Below, one piece after another: positions 43,950 through 55,048 of a DNA stretch of 64,000 nt (positions are counted from its first letter, which is position 1; every line of letters begins with the position of its first letter). Made by a program: the position numbers and the translations under genes. Origin of the DNA: Cyclobacteriaceae bacterium (GTDB lineage: Bacteria; Bacteroidota; Bacteroidia; Cytophagales; Cyclobacteriaceae); assembly GCA_019638255.1 (NCBI GenBank), contig JAHBUD010000001.1:2356001-2420000 (forward strand), written 5' to 3'. The notes under the pieces were generated by a model. It was not told the origin of the DNA, did not search any database, and saw only the letters and a list, made by a program, of their open reading frames with translations.

Positions 43950-45458
43950 TCAATAACTCTTCACTGTGTCTTCAATGATCTTATTGTAATTCGCCAGCAC
44001 TTGTATCCTCATTCTTCGAACCACCTGACCGCGATACCTAAACTCAAATAGTTCATCATAAACAACGCTTTCAAAACCATTCATTACCGCTGGTGTATCG
44101 GGCAGATGTGAAGTAATATAAATACCTGTATACCCTTTGTTTTCATATTGCGAAATACCGGGCCACAAGTCATACTGATTTTTTCGCCTCCCGAGGTTGA
44201 TGCAGTAAGTCAGCGGATTATCCCTAACATAAAATGCCATCTCAGAGGCGATATGATAACTGTTGCTGAAGATGAAGTAGTCCTGCAATTGCAAACTATC
44301 GATGAGGAAACTAACCCGCTCACCAGCTTGGCGATAGCCTGCTAAGCGTGCCAACGGGTCTTTAGCTGGTCGCAATACTTTAGTAAACCCAACAGCATCC
44401 AATGGTGCAGGCTTCATGATAAGCACGATCAGGATCCCTGATATAATAATAGCCCAACGAGTATAATTCATCCACTTCCCGCGCGTGTTATGCAGCGTAT
44501 AGGCAAAAGCGACAGGCAACAGCACTACTGCAAAAGCCGGCCAGTTCACTTCTACACGTTTGTTTATAGCGATGAGTAGAAACATCAGCCATACTGCACC
44601 AACCGGAAGAAGAAGGTAGCGCAGCACTTCATCCTTAAACCTGTGCAGCTGATTTATAGCGAGTAACAAAAGTGGTATAAAGAGTACGGAAAAGAAGCCA
44701 AGTTGTCCGCCCACATATTCCCCAACATATTTCAATGAATTAAAAATTGAAAATGCTTCACGCTCACCTTCAACGCCACCCAATGTTCCGATGTGCTTGA
44801 AGGTTACAAAGTCGTGTTGAAAATTCCAGATTACCAGGGGCACTAAGCCTAACGCAGCTACTAAGCCGTATAAATAGAAATCTTTTTTCAGCAATTGCCG
44901 CCAGTCCTTCATCAGGAGGTGTAAAAATATTAGTGCAACGGCCAGCACCATAATTGATTTGGAGGCAATACCTAGTGCAGTGGCCAGGCCAGCCAATACC
45001 CATAAACTTGTTTTCTGTTCCTGAAGCGCTCGCCAGATCAGGTAATAAGTTAATGCCCAGCAGAATATTAAGGATGAATCGGTGGTGTGAAACAATGTTC
45101 CCAAATGATAGAAGGGCATTACAAGTAACATCAATACACTGATAAATGCATACTTCGGCTCGGCAGTAATGCGCAAGGTGAAGGCATAAACAACCCATGC
45201 CGTTGCCGCCCCGAACACAATAGCCGGTAGTCTTACAGCCACCTCATTATTACCCAGCAATGAAGTAGAAATAAAATTGTACACAGCAATCATCAGCGGC
45301 TTGGAATAATAGTTCCAATCGAGGTTTTGTGACCAAAGCCAGTATTGAGCTTCTTCTGTAAACAAACTGAGCTCTGTGGTTGCTGTAAACAGGATTTTTA
45401 GAATTGAAACAGAGGCAACAACCAACAGGGTGTACCCGGCATAATTTGATTTATTCAT
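43950..45458 (-). CDS. GT39-type membrane glycosyltransferase (ArnT/PMT-like)
   Basis: A 502-residue GT-C enzyme. The catalytic-loop signature EEAQYWLWSQNLDWNYYSKP is followed by about 11 TM helices and a periplasmic C-terminal domain (about 390-502). The family transfers a sugar from a lipid-phosphate carrier such as undecaprenyl or dolichyl phosphate. It is coupled by a 4-bp overlap to the flippase-like gene and lies in an operon with a GT2 that would make the lipid-linked donor, giving a coherent lipid-sugar pathway. The acceptor (lipid A, protein or polymer) is unknown. Confidence 0.88.
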   Translation of the reverse strand: MNKSNYAGYTLLVVASVSILKILFTATTELSLFTEEAQYWLWSQNLDWNYYSKPLMIAVYNFISTSLLGNNEVAVRLPAIVFGAATAWVVYAFTLRITAEPKYAFISVLMLLVMPFYHLGTLFHTTDSSLIFCWALTYYLIWRALQEQKTSLWVLAGLATALGIASKSIMVLAVALIFLHLLMKDWRQLLKKDFYLYGLVAALGLVPLVIWNFQHDFVTFKHIGTLGGVEGEREAFSIFNSLKYVGEYVGGQLGFFSVLFIPLLLLAINQLHRFKDEVLRYLLLPVGAVWLMFLLIAINKRVEVNWPAFAVVLLPVAFAYTLHNTRGKWMNYTRWAIIISGILIVLIMKPAPLDAVGFTKVLRPAKDPLARLAGYRQAGERVSFLIDSLQLQDYFIFSNSYHIASEMAFYVRDNPLTYCINLGRRKNQYDLWPGISQYENKGYTGIYITSHLPDTPAVMNGFESVVYDELFEFRYRGQVVRRMRIQVLANYNKIIEDTVKSY

Positions 45459-46342
45459 GGGGTGTTTGGTTTCAGGTTTACATTCAACAATACACCGGGT
45501 AATGAGCTGAATGCGTTAATGGCAAAGAATATTAATGAGAAAGCTATGGCTTTCTCAGCGGTTACATCGGTATAGCTTGCTGCGAGTACAAAAACCAGTT
45601 CGCGGGCACCTACACCACCAATTGTTACCGGAATGGCAGCAAACAAAGAAGATATAAAAAACACAGCAGCATACTGATTCAATTCGGCCATGCTGATGTT
45701 CAGGTTAATAAATAACACTATGGCAGCCAGTAGTTGTATGCCTTGGACAAAAATGGAATACAATACTGACTTCAACCAGTGCAAGCGTAAGGATTTAAAA
45801 AACCGGTTTACTATGAATGCACTAACAGGAATAATGAGGATGATTCCGGCTATGGCCACAACCGCCAGGTAAAAATAATCCTGTAATAAGGGGAGGGTGA
45901 GAAAAAATATCAGGCATAAGAATGCTAAGGCTACAGCACCACTTAAGCGGTCGGCCAGCAAAGCGCGGAACGAATTTTTAATGGGTGCGGATAATTCATT
46001 TTTTAGAAGATAAATTTTATAACCATCACCCCCAATGCCACCCAACAGAAACAGGTTGTAAAACATTCCGATATAATACAGCTTGATATTCTCTCGCGCT
46101 GAAACAACGATCTGTTCCATTGCGAAAAACAGATTGAGTCGGTATGAACTGATGATTTGGGAGAGGTTATACAAAAGCAGTGCAGCAATAATGGATAGAG
46201 CAGACAACTGACTAATCCACTTCCAGGTTTCATCCAGGTCGATTTTGCGCAGCACGAGGTAGAGCGCAAGAGCCGTTAGTGTCAGCTTAACAATAACCTT
46301 TAGCGGTCTAAAGCGCTTAGGCTGTTCCCCGGATGACTTCAC
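45455..46342 (-). CDS. LPG synthase/UPF0104-type membrane protein (putative flippase)
   Basis: A 295-residue protein starting with GTG at 46340-46342, inside the end of the GT2 gene (26-bp overlap). It has eight or so TM helices of the lysylphosphatidylglycerol-synthase TM-region (AglD2/MprF N-terminal) family: IVVSARENIKLYYIGMFYNL, GGIGGDGYKIYLLK, 'FAAIPVTIGGVGARELVFV' in the second half. Between a GT2 that loads sugar on a lipid carrier and a GT39 that uses it, a role in moving the lipid-sugar across the membrane is likely, but that is inference from context. Confidence 0.82.
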   Translation of the reverse strand: MKSSGEQPKRFRPLKVIVKLTLTALALYLVLRKIDLDETWKWISQLSALSIIAALLLYNLSQIISSYRLNLFFAMEQIVVSARENIKLYYIGMFYNLFLLGGIGGDGYKIYLLKNELSAPIKNSFRALLADRLSGAVALAFLCLIFFLTLPLLQDYFYLAVVAIAGIILIIPVSAFIVNRFFKSLRLHWLKSVLYSIFVQGIQLLAAIVLFINLNISMAELNQYAAVFFISSLFAAIPVTIGGVGARELVFVLAASYTDVTAEKAIAFSLIFFAINAFSSLPGVLLNVNLKPNTP

Positions 46343-47258
46343 GGATAGTATAGGTTTGTTTTTGCTGTGATTCGTAATAGGTGCGCATAATCAGTTCGGC
46401 AATGATACCGAAGGTGAGGAATTGAATGCCGGCCAACAAAAGTGTAATGGACAAAATCAGAACGGGGCGCCCCCAGATATCATGCCCAAGAATTTTTAAT
46501 ACAAGCAGGTATAGGCTGATGGCCGTGCCGGTTAAAAATGAAAAGATACCGAGGGGTCCGAAGAAGTGAATGGGGCGCTTGAAGTATTTTTTAAAGAACA
46601 CCATCAGCACCAGGTCGCTCATCACTTTTAGTGTTCGGCCCATGCCGTATTTCGATTTTCCATGGATGCGTGGATGATGCTTTACATCTACTTGTGTGAT
46701 TTTTCCGCCTTGGATCACGGCCAGTATAGGAATAAACCGATGCAGCTCACCGTATAGCCCAAGGTTCTTGGCAATCTCTTTACGGAATACTTTCAATGTG
46801 CAACCGTAATCGTGGATGTGCACATTGGAAAGCTGACGGATCATGGCGTTGGCAATCTTGCTCGGAATCTTACGGAAGAAGAGACCGTCCTTTCTGTTCT
46901 TTCGATTTCCGGCCACTACATCCCAGTTTTCGGCTTTTAGTTTTTCCAGCATCACTGGGATGTCGGATGGATCGTTTTGAAGATCGCCATCGATGGTGGC
47001 AATAAAGTTGCCGCTGGCTTGGTCGATACCGGCTGCCATGGCTGCAGTTTGTCCGTAGTTGTTGTTTAGTAGCACCAGTACAATGCGCTCATGCATGTTT
47101 TCCCTGATCCGGCTAACGGTAGCATCGGTAGAACCGTCATCCACCAGCATTACCTCATACGAGAGGCCAGTAAGGGATTCATGGATTTTTTTTAGTAATG
47201 GGGCAACGTTGTCTTCTTCATTATAAAGTGTAACAACTACAGAGAGTTCTACTGCCAT
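46317..47258 (-). CDS. GT2 glycosyltransferase (polyprenyl-phosphate sugar synthase, DPM1/ArnC-like)
   Basis: A 313-residue protein. The GT-A domain (about 1-225) starts ELSVVVTLYNEEDNVAPLLK, with VDDGSTD, IDGDLQNDP (DxD) and HGKSKYGMGRTLKV. Two C-terminal TM helices (about 232-252, ILSITLLLAGIQFLTFGIIA) anchor it to the inner membrane. Enzymes of this shape transfer glucose or mannose from a nucleotide sugar to undecaprenyl phosphate on the cytoplasmic face. It starts the GT2, flippase-like, GT39 operon and is preceded by a TATCTTTG box. Confidence 0.92.
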   Translation of the reverse strand: MAVELSVVVTLYNEEDNVAPLLKKIHESLTGLSYEVMLVDDGSTDATVSRIRENMHERIVLVLLNNNYGQTAAMAAGIDQASGNFIATIDGDLQNDPSDIPVMLEKLKAENWDVVAGNRKNRKDGLFFRKIPSKIANAMIRQLSNVHIHDYGCTLKVFRKEIAKNLGLYGELHRFIPILAVIQGGKITQVDVKHHPRIHGKSKYGMGRTLKVMSDLVLMVFFKKYFKRPIHFFGPLGIFSFLTGTAISLYLLVLKILGHDIWGRPVLILSITLLLAGIQFLTFGIIAELIMRTYYESQQKQTYTIREVIRGTA

Positions 47259-47302
47259 GGATTTCGTTAAAGTCGGATTTTTTTAAACTAAACTTTAGGC
47301 AG

Positions 47303-47310
47303 CAAAGATA
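47303..47310 (-). promoter_or_regulatory. -7 box of the glycosyltransferase operon
   Basis: On the minus strand the sequence reads TATCTTTG, matching TAnnTTTG, 45 nt before the GT2 ATG, within the 106-bp gap after the V-ATPase operon. Confidence 0.5.
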
Positions 47311-47364
47311 ATCAAACGCGTCTCCTTTTTGAATCGTTGTAGCTATAATGGACTTATGGTTTCT

Positions 47365-49600
<2,236 letters not shown>

Positions 49601-49604
<4 letters not shown>

Positions 49605-50200
49605 GACGCTACAATTTCTTCGTTTCTTCTTTTCAATATTTTCTGGGCCGCTTTACTCAGATTTTCTTCATCTTCTAAAAAGCGTTTGATTTTTCGAATC
49701 GCTTCTTCAAAGGCTGGAATCTGCACTTTTTCGTACAGATTAACTTTCTGGGTTGTCTTTTTTCTTGCCTGTTCAAGAATGCGGGTGGCTTCCTGTGTTA
49801 CTTTTTGCCGCAGGCTCAATTCCGTAAATTCTTTTAAAATATGAATACCATCGAGGAACCAATCGGGTTTATGGTACTGACTGATTTCGCGCAGTTCAAA
49901 CTCAAAATTTTCAAGCACCGGAATTTTAACACCGGCAATGGTCTTGTCCTTATAGGTTGCTGTTTTAATCGACACCAATCCATCTTCAAATTCTACCCAA
50001 AGCCTGGCCAGGTTTTTAACTTCTTCGAGTCGCTTTTGCAATTTCGCTTCGTAGTCGAGGGCAATCTGGCGGGTTCGTTTTATTTCTGAGCGTAAAGCCG
50101 ACTCCTTGCTTTTCAGTGTGGGCAAAGCCTTTTCCCTGACCTTAAGCTGTTCGCCTAATTCATACAATGCACTTTTGTTGTATTTAAAGTTAAGTGCCAT
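49601..50200 (-). CDS. atpD: V-type ATPase subunit D (central rotor shaft)
   Basis: A 199-residue coiled-coil protein. It begins MALNFKYNKSALYELGEQLK, has long N- and C-terminal helices (LRSEIKRTRQIALDYEAKLQ) and ends AQKILKRRNEEIVAS. Length and helix plan fit the V-ATPase D subunit, the analogue of F1 gamma. It overlaps both neighbours by ATGA. No subunit F gene is visible, although D and F usually form the shaft together. Confidence 0.9.
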
Positions 50201-51525
50201 CAGGATTTATCGTTCCAATACTTGTTCATCAATTCTTCCTTAATGGATACCTCTTCCTTTTTGAAGTATCTACCGAAAAGTTCCCAACTGGTATCGAGCA
50301 TCTTGTCGATGTCAATGTTCACATCAATGGCCAGCAGTTTTTCGCTATACTCTTTCGCGTAACGTAAACAGCGCTTGTCATAATCGCTCAAATCAAAACC
50401 GTTTTCCTGTTTGGTGCGTGCATTGGCGGCATCGGAGTAAAGCCGCACCGCAGCATTCATTACCTGCGGATGATCTTCGCGCGTTTTCTTCCCGATAACC
50501 AATTGCTTCAGGCGTGATAAGCTTCGGAATGGATCAACAATGGTTTTTCCGATCTCAGAATCCCTGCGTAAGAATAATTGTCCCTCAGTAATATAACCGG
50601 TATTATCAGGAATGGCGTGCGTTATGTCTCCTCCGGATAGGGTGGTTACGGCAATGATGGTAATCGAACCGCCTTGCGGAAACTGCACAGCCTTTTCGTA
50701 CAACCGTGCAAGGTCGCTGTATAATGAGGCCGGCATGTTATCCTTGGAGGATATCTGATCCATGTTGTTACTTACGATACTTAATGCATCGCAGTACAAG
50801 GCTACATCGGTAAGCAATACCAATACTTTCTCATTTCGGTCGATGGCGAAGTACTCAGCAGCCGTGAGTGCCATGTCGGGTATCAGCAGCCTTTCAATGC
50901 TGGGGTCTTCTGTTGTATTGATAAACGACACAATGCGATCAAGTGCACCGGCATTTTCAAAAACATTTTTGTAGAAAAGGTAATCGTCATGCGTCAGGCC
51001 AATACCACCAAGAATAATCCTGTCGGCTTTTGCGCGTAAGGCCACATCGGCCATTACCTGGTTATAGGGTTGTTCAGGATCGGCAAAGAATGGAATCTTT
51101 TGTCCGGTTACGATGGTGTTGTTCAAGTCGATGCCGGCAATTCCAGTAGGAATTAATTCTGATGGTCGCTTGCGTTGGGTTGGATTTACAGTTGGTCCAC
51201 CCAGCGGTCTGTTTTCGCCTTCCACTTCCGGGCCGCCATCGATAGGCTTGCCATAGGCGTTAAAGAAACGACCGGCCAGTTCAGTGGAAACTTTTAATAA
51301 CGGTGGATTTCCGGTAAACATCACCTCGGCATTGGTGGGGATGCCATCTGTGCCAGAGAAAACCTGTAGTGTTACATTGTTGCCGATTATTTTCACTACC
51401 TGCGCTAACCTGCCATGCACTACAGCCATTTCATCGTAACTGGCCATGTGGCTTTGTAACACGCATGTTGCCTTATTGATGCGGTTTACTTTGTAAAATA
51501 TTTTCTGAAAGGCCTTGTACTCCAT
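50200..51525 (-). CDS. atpB: V-type ATPase subunit B
   Basis: A 441-residue, non-catalytic regulatory subunit of the V1 hexamer. Typical features: FFNAYGKPIDGGPEVEGENR, PFPTIE-like region LIPTGIAGIDLNNTIVTGQK, VLLTDVALYCDALSIVSNNM and the C-terminal CLRYAKEYSEKLLAIDVNID. It lacks a canonical P-loop GxxxxGKT, as expected for B. It overlaps subunit D by 4 bp and lies 3 nt after the subunit A stop. Confidence 0.95.
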   Translation of the reverse strand: MEYKAFQKIFYKVNRINKATCVLQSHMASYDEMAVVHGRLAQVVKIIGNNVTLQVFSGTDGIPTNAEVMFTGNPPLLKVSTELAGRFFNAYGKPIDGGPEVEGENRPLGGPTVNPTQRKRPSELIPTGIAGIDLNNTIVTGQKIPFFADPEQPYNQVMADVALRAKADRIILGGIGLTHDDYLFYKNVFENAGALDRIVSFINTTEDPSIERLLIPDMALTAAEYFAIDRNEKVLVLLTDVALYCDALSIVSNNMDQISSKDNMPASLYSDLARLYEKAVQFPQGGSITIIAVTTLSGGDITHAIPDNTGYITEGQLFLRRDSEIGKTIVDPFRSLSRLKQLVIGKKTREDHPQVMNAAVRLYSDAANARTKQENGFDLSDYDKRCLRYAKEYSEKLLAIDVNIDIDKMLDTSWELFGRYFKKEEVSIKEELMNKYWNDKS

Positions 51526-51528
51526 GGA

Positions 51529-53298
51529 TCAGGAAATTCTCTTTTCGTTAATAATCTTCTTTAGTTCTTTATTTTTTGATTCAAATTCATCGCTCTTAAA
51601 CTCCGTGTAGTTGAGTTGCTTCAATACATTGATGATGCGTTTGAAATAGCCTGAAACTTCTTCGAAGGAACCGAATTTGAAATCCATGTTGGAAATCTGG
51701 AGCACCAGTTCAAGCATGTAGCGTTGTCGTTCAATGGGCGTCATCGCATCAACCGCATCGAAGGCATCTTGTTGCAGGATGATAAAATCAATCACTTCGG
51801 CTTTCCAGAATTGAACGTGATAGTCCAGCGGGACACCATCATCACCTAAAATATTAATCTGGTCCCTGAACTCCCGTCCGCGGATTAACAAGTCGCGTGC
51901 TTTGGTAACCTGCTGAATCCATCGTGTTGAAATGTGTTCGTGCAGGTAGCTTTGCATCTCGGGATACTCGAGGTATTTGGAGTAGCTCTCGGTCGGGTCA
52001 ACAGCTGGGTATCTTTTTTGATCGGCTCGTCTTTGTGAAAGGGCATAGAAGCAACGTGCAGCTTTTTTGGTGGCTTCGGTAACCGGTTCTTTCAGGTTTC
52101 CACCACTGGGTGATACCGTTCCCAGAAATGTGATCGATCCGGATTCACCATTGTGAAGCGTTACATAACCCGCCCGTGCATAAAAGTTCGCGATCACTGC
52201 CGTGAGGTCCATCGGGAAGGCATCCGGACCGGGAAGTTCTTCCAGCCGGTTGCTCATTTCGCGCAAGGCTTGCGCCCAACGCGAAGTGGAGTCGGCAAGG
52301 ATCAACACCTTCAAGCCCATACTGCGGTAATATTCAGCAATGGTCATGGCTGTGTACACTGAAGCTTCGCGCGCAGCCACAGGCATGTTGGATGTATTGG
52401 CGATAATGATAGTCCGCTCCATGAGTTTTCTTCCCGTATGCGGATCGTAAAGTTCAGGGAACTCGGTGAACACGTCAACAATTTCGTTGGCACGTTCTCC
52501 GCAAGCTGCATAGATGATGACATCCGCTGTGGCTTGCTTGGCAATGGCGTGTTGCAAAACTGTTTTACCAGTACCGAAAGGACCCGGAATAAAACCCGTA
52601 CCACCTTCCGCGAGCGGTATCAGTGTATCGATAACCCGCACGCCTGTTTCCAGCATGGCGAATGGGCGCATTTTTTCTGAATAAAATTTAATGGGTCGTT
52701 TGATGGGCCATTTCTGCACCATATTGATTTCGAGCTTGTGGCTATCACTGTTCACCAACACCGCAATTACATCGTCAATGCGGTATTCACCTTCTTCTAC
52801 AATCGATTCGATTATGAACTTACCGCTTACCTTAAAAGGAACAAGAATGCGGTGTTTGACAGCGTTCTCAAGAACTTCACCAAGCCAGTCGGAAGCCTGG
52901 ACAATGTCACCTTTTTTTGCCAATGGCTTAAAATGCCATAAGCTTTCCGCGTCAAGCGCAGCGCTGTGCTGTCCGCGTTCTATGAAGAGTGAATCGAATT
53001 TTTTCAAATCGCTTTGAAGGCCATCGTAAATTTTGCTCAGCATGCCGGGGCCGAGTGTGATCTCCAGCATTTCACCGGTAAACTCAACCATGTTACCGAC
53101 TTTCATGCCGCGTGTACTTTCAAAGCACTGAACAAAAATATCGTGGTGAACAATTTTAATCACCTCGCCCAATAGCCGTTCCTCGCCAACATGGATGTAA
53201 CAGATTTCATTTTGCGCCACCGGATCTTGGCTGGCAATGGTTACCAGGTTGGCAATAATGCCTGTAACTTTTCCGGTTTTGGTGGCGGTAGCAATCAT
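51529..53298 (-). CDS. atpA: V-type ATPase catalytic subunit A
   Basis: A 589-residue catalytic subunit. Motifs are the P-loop GPFGTGKT (239-246), the Walker-B-like region VLILADSTSRWAQALREMSN, the arginine-finger-containing ELPGPDAFPMDLTAVIANFY, and the N-terminal beta-barrel and insert (GEMLEITLGPGMLSKIYDGL, the 'non-homologous region'). It hydrolyses or makes ATP in the A3B3 head. It overlaps the DUF2764 gene by 4 bp. Enzyme direction (pump or synthase) cannot be decided from sequence. Confidence 0.96.
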   Translation of the reverse strand: MIATATKTGKVTGIIANLVTIASQDPVAQNEICYIHVGEERLLGEVIKIVHHDIFVQCFESTRGMKVGNMVEFTGEMLEITLGPGMLSKIYDGLQSDLKKFDSLFIERGQHSAALDAESLWHFKPLAKKGDIVQASDWLGEVLENAVKHRILVPFKVSGKFIIESIVEEGEYRIDDVIAVLVNSDSHKLEINMVQKWPIKRPIKFYSEKMRPFAMLETGVRVIDTLIPLAEGGTGFIPGPFGTGKTVLQHAIAKQATADVIIYAACGERANEIVDVFTEFPELYDPHTGRKLMERTIIIANTSNMPVAAREASVYTAMTIAEYYRSMGLKVLILADSTSRWAQALREMSNRLEELPGPDAFPMDLTAVIANFYARAGYVTLHNGESGSITFLGTVSPSGGNLKEPVTEATKKAARCFYALSQRRADQKRYPAVDPTESYSKYLEYPEMQSYLHEHISTRWIQQVTKARDLLIRGREFRDQINILGDDGVPLDYHVQFWKAEVIDFIILQQDAFDAVDAMTPIERQRYMLELVLQISNMDFKFGSFEEVSGYFKRIINVLKQLNYTEFKSDEFESKNKELKKIINEKRIS

Positions 53299-54119
53299 AC
53301 AGCAGTGAATTTTTCAGGAACCTGGTAATCTTTCAGTATCGAATCAAGCAGCGAGCCCAATCGTTTTTGTCCCGATAGTTCTGTATCGGTAAAGTTTCGG
53401 TTGATCAACTGGAGTTTTACGGCATAGGCCAGCAGTCGTTCAATGCCAAAGGTTGGCGAAGAAATTTCTCCCAGGTAGTGCCAGCGCATTTCGTTGATGA
53501 TGGACTCGCGCAACGCAATGTCCGGATTGTCGAAATGACGAAGTACCTCACGGAATTGAAAATCCCACGCATGCAGATCGATGGCATCGGGTTTTGTAGT
53601 TCGCAGGTACTGCGCCTCGTAGTGATTGCCCAACACCTCTTCCTCAGGGTTTAATCCAAACTTGTGGCAGTTTAGCCAAATGAGGAGGTTCTTTAAATTC
53701 TGATCGAAATACAACCAGGTACGGAGAAACCGGTTCGGAATGTTTTGCGACCAGTCGATGAAATACGTGGTGGCCAGGTTAATTAATTTTTTATCGCTTA
53801 AGCGATCCCATTGTTTACGCGTGTCCTCAACAAAAGCACGCATGAAATCCGGTAACATGTCGGGGAGGAGCAATCTGTATTTTAATTCATCTTCTGAAAA
53901 ATTACCATAGGGATGCCAACGGTTGTTGGTCGACTTGATTACGGTAACCAGGTTTTCGATATCGAAGTGGTAAAACAGTGTTTCAAATAGTTCTTTGTCG
54001 TGTGGCGTAAGCTCATCGTAGATAAACTCACGGAAGCGCAGCACGTTGAACACCGGATCTTTATCGGTGAGGTTGAGCTCAGGAAGCGAAGTGATGAGGT
54101 AGTAATAGCCCTGGCGCAT
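53295..54119 (-). CDS. V-ATPase operon protein, DUF2764 family
   Basis: A 274-residue, predominantly helical protein (YYYLITSLPELNLTDKDPVF, FRTWLYFDQNLKNLLIWLNC region, YAVKLQLINRNFTDTELSGQ). It sits between subunits E and A with a 4-bp overlap with A and a 3-bp gap from E, the place of CT309 in the Chlamydia V-ATPase operon. The family is confined to such operons, so a stator or central-stalk role, perhaps standing in for the missing subunit C, is likely but unproven. The start at ATG 54117-54119 opens MRQGYYYL with no signal peptide. Confidence 0.85.
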   Translation of the reverse strand: MRQGYYYLITSLPELNLTDKDPVFNVLRFREFIYDELTPHDKELFETLFYHFDIENLVTVIKSTNNRWHPYGNFSEDELKYRLLLPDMLPDFMRAFVEDTRKQWDRLSDKKLINLATTYFIDWSQNIPNRFLRTWLYFDQNLKNLLIWLNCHKFGLNPEEEVLGNHYEAQYLRTTKPDAIDLHAWDFQFREVLRHFDNPDIALRESIINEMRWHYLGEISSPTFGIERLLAYAVKLQLINRNFTDTELSGQKRLGSLLDSILKDYQVPEKFTAV

Positions 54120-54122
54120 GGA

Positions 54123-54743
54123 TTATTCTTCTTTACCGAATAGCAGTTTATAAATCCGCGGCCGGGCAAAGGAACGGAAGTAGTGTTCAAAATCTTCATC
54201 CGTAAAGCTCACTTTGAATCCCTGCTCTTCAGCATCAATCTGGAAGCCGTGTTTGATCGCCCCATTAAACTCAACGCTAATACCTGTTTTCAATAAGTCG
54301 ACCGTGCGGTCCTCCAGGTATTTCCGGTATTGTTGATATTCATTTTCAGGTAACAGAATACGAAGCCGCTCTTCCCGGCCAACATGCGTAAGCCAATAGT
54401 CCATAAGCTTGCTGATGAGTGTTTGCATGAATGCGGTATCCTGAACGGCCGTGGTCACGCTGTCGTGTGTGAGTTTGTAGATCACCAGGCTGGTAATTTG
54501 CTGCTTTAAACTCACCAACGCATTGCGGGCCGATAGTTTCATTTCCGTTTCGGCTTTCAGTTTAATCTCCAGTGCCTTGCGCTCAGCATTTTCAATTATT
54601 TGTTTGGCTTTGGCTTCCGCATGATCCACCAGGTCGCAGGCTTTTTGTGTGGCATCATCAATAATTTCCCTGGCCTGTGCATCGGCCTTCTCTATTCCTT
54701 CCTGGTATATTTTTTCGGTTAATTGCTGAATGCTCTCGTTCAT
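54123..54743 (-). CDS. atpE: V-type ATPase subunit E (peripheral stalk)
   Basis: A 206-residue protein. The N-terminal long helix is Ala-, Glu- and Lys-rich (IQQLTEKIYQEGIEKADAQA, KACDLVDHAEAKAKQIIENA), followed by a compact C-terminal domain (HVGREERLRILLPENEYQQY). This is the E subunit of the peripheral stalk, the first gene of the operon. No subunit G/H gene, normally its partner, is found. The upstream gap holds an AT-rich stretch with a near-consensus TATATTTA on the minus strand. Confidence 0.88.
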   Translation of the reverse strand: MNESIQQLTEKIYQEGIEKADAQAREIIDDATQKACDLVDHAEAKAKQIIENAERKALEIKLKAETEMKLSARNALVSLKQQITSLVIYKLTHDSVTTAVQDTAFMQTLISKLMDYWLTHVGREERLRILLPENEYQQYRKYLEDRTVDLLKTGISVEFNGAIKHGFQIDAEEQGFKVSFTDEDFEHYFRSFARPRIYKLLFGKEE

Positions 54744-55048
54744 ATTGCGGTGGGGATTTAGCTCGTATAAATATAATCCTTAAGGCCTTAACAGCTCGCA
54801 AAAATTGAACAATGATGCGGCATTTTTTGTCAGGCGGTAGCATGACGAAAATCATGGCAAAATCATTTAATGCAGATTAGGCGCGACTTAATTCTTTCTA
54901 AATATCGGATGAAGTAATAATCCATCATATTGAAAAAGTATCCTTCCCCTGCATTACTACCCAGCGTCTTTTTACATTTCAGGCTTCCACCTGATCGTTA
55001 TGTAACAATTTCTTAATATGTTTAATGTTTCTTGAACGCTCAAACCCT
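54744..55048. other. Intergenic region (about 305 bp) without a gene
   Basis: Divergent spacer between the V-ATPase operon and nitronate monooxygenase. A short palindrome-like CCTTAAGGCCTTAA lies near 54777-54790 and a near-consensus minus-strand TATATTTA about 25-30 nt upstream of subunit E. I see no open frame, RNA gene or clear hairpin with a T run. Confidence 0.6.

Noticed and set aside
43561..43953. A 130-codon minus-strand frame opposite the 3' end of the ABC-F gene
   Set aside because: It is fully antisense to a strongly conserved coding region and its product has no domain character.
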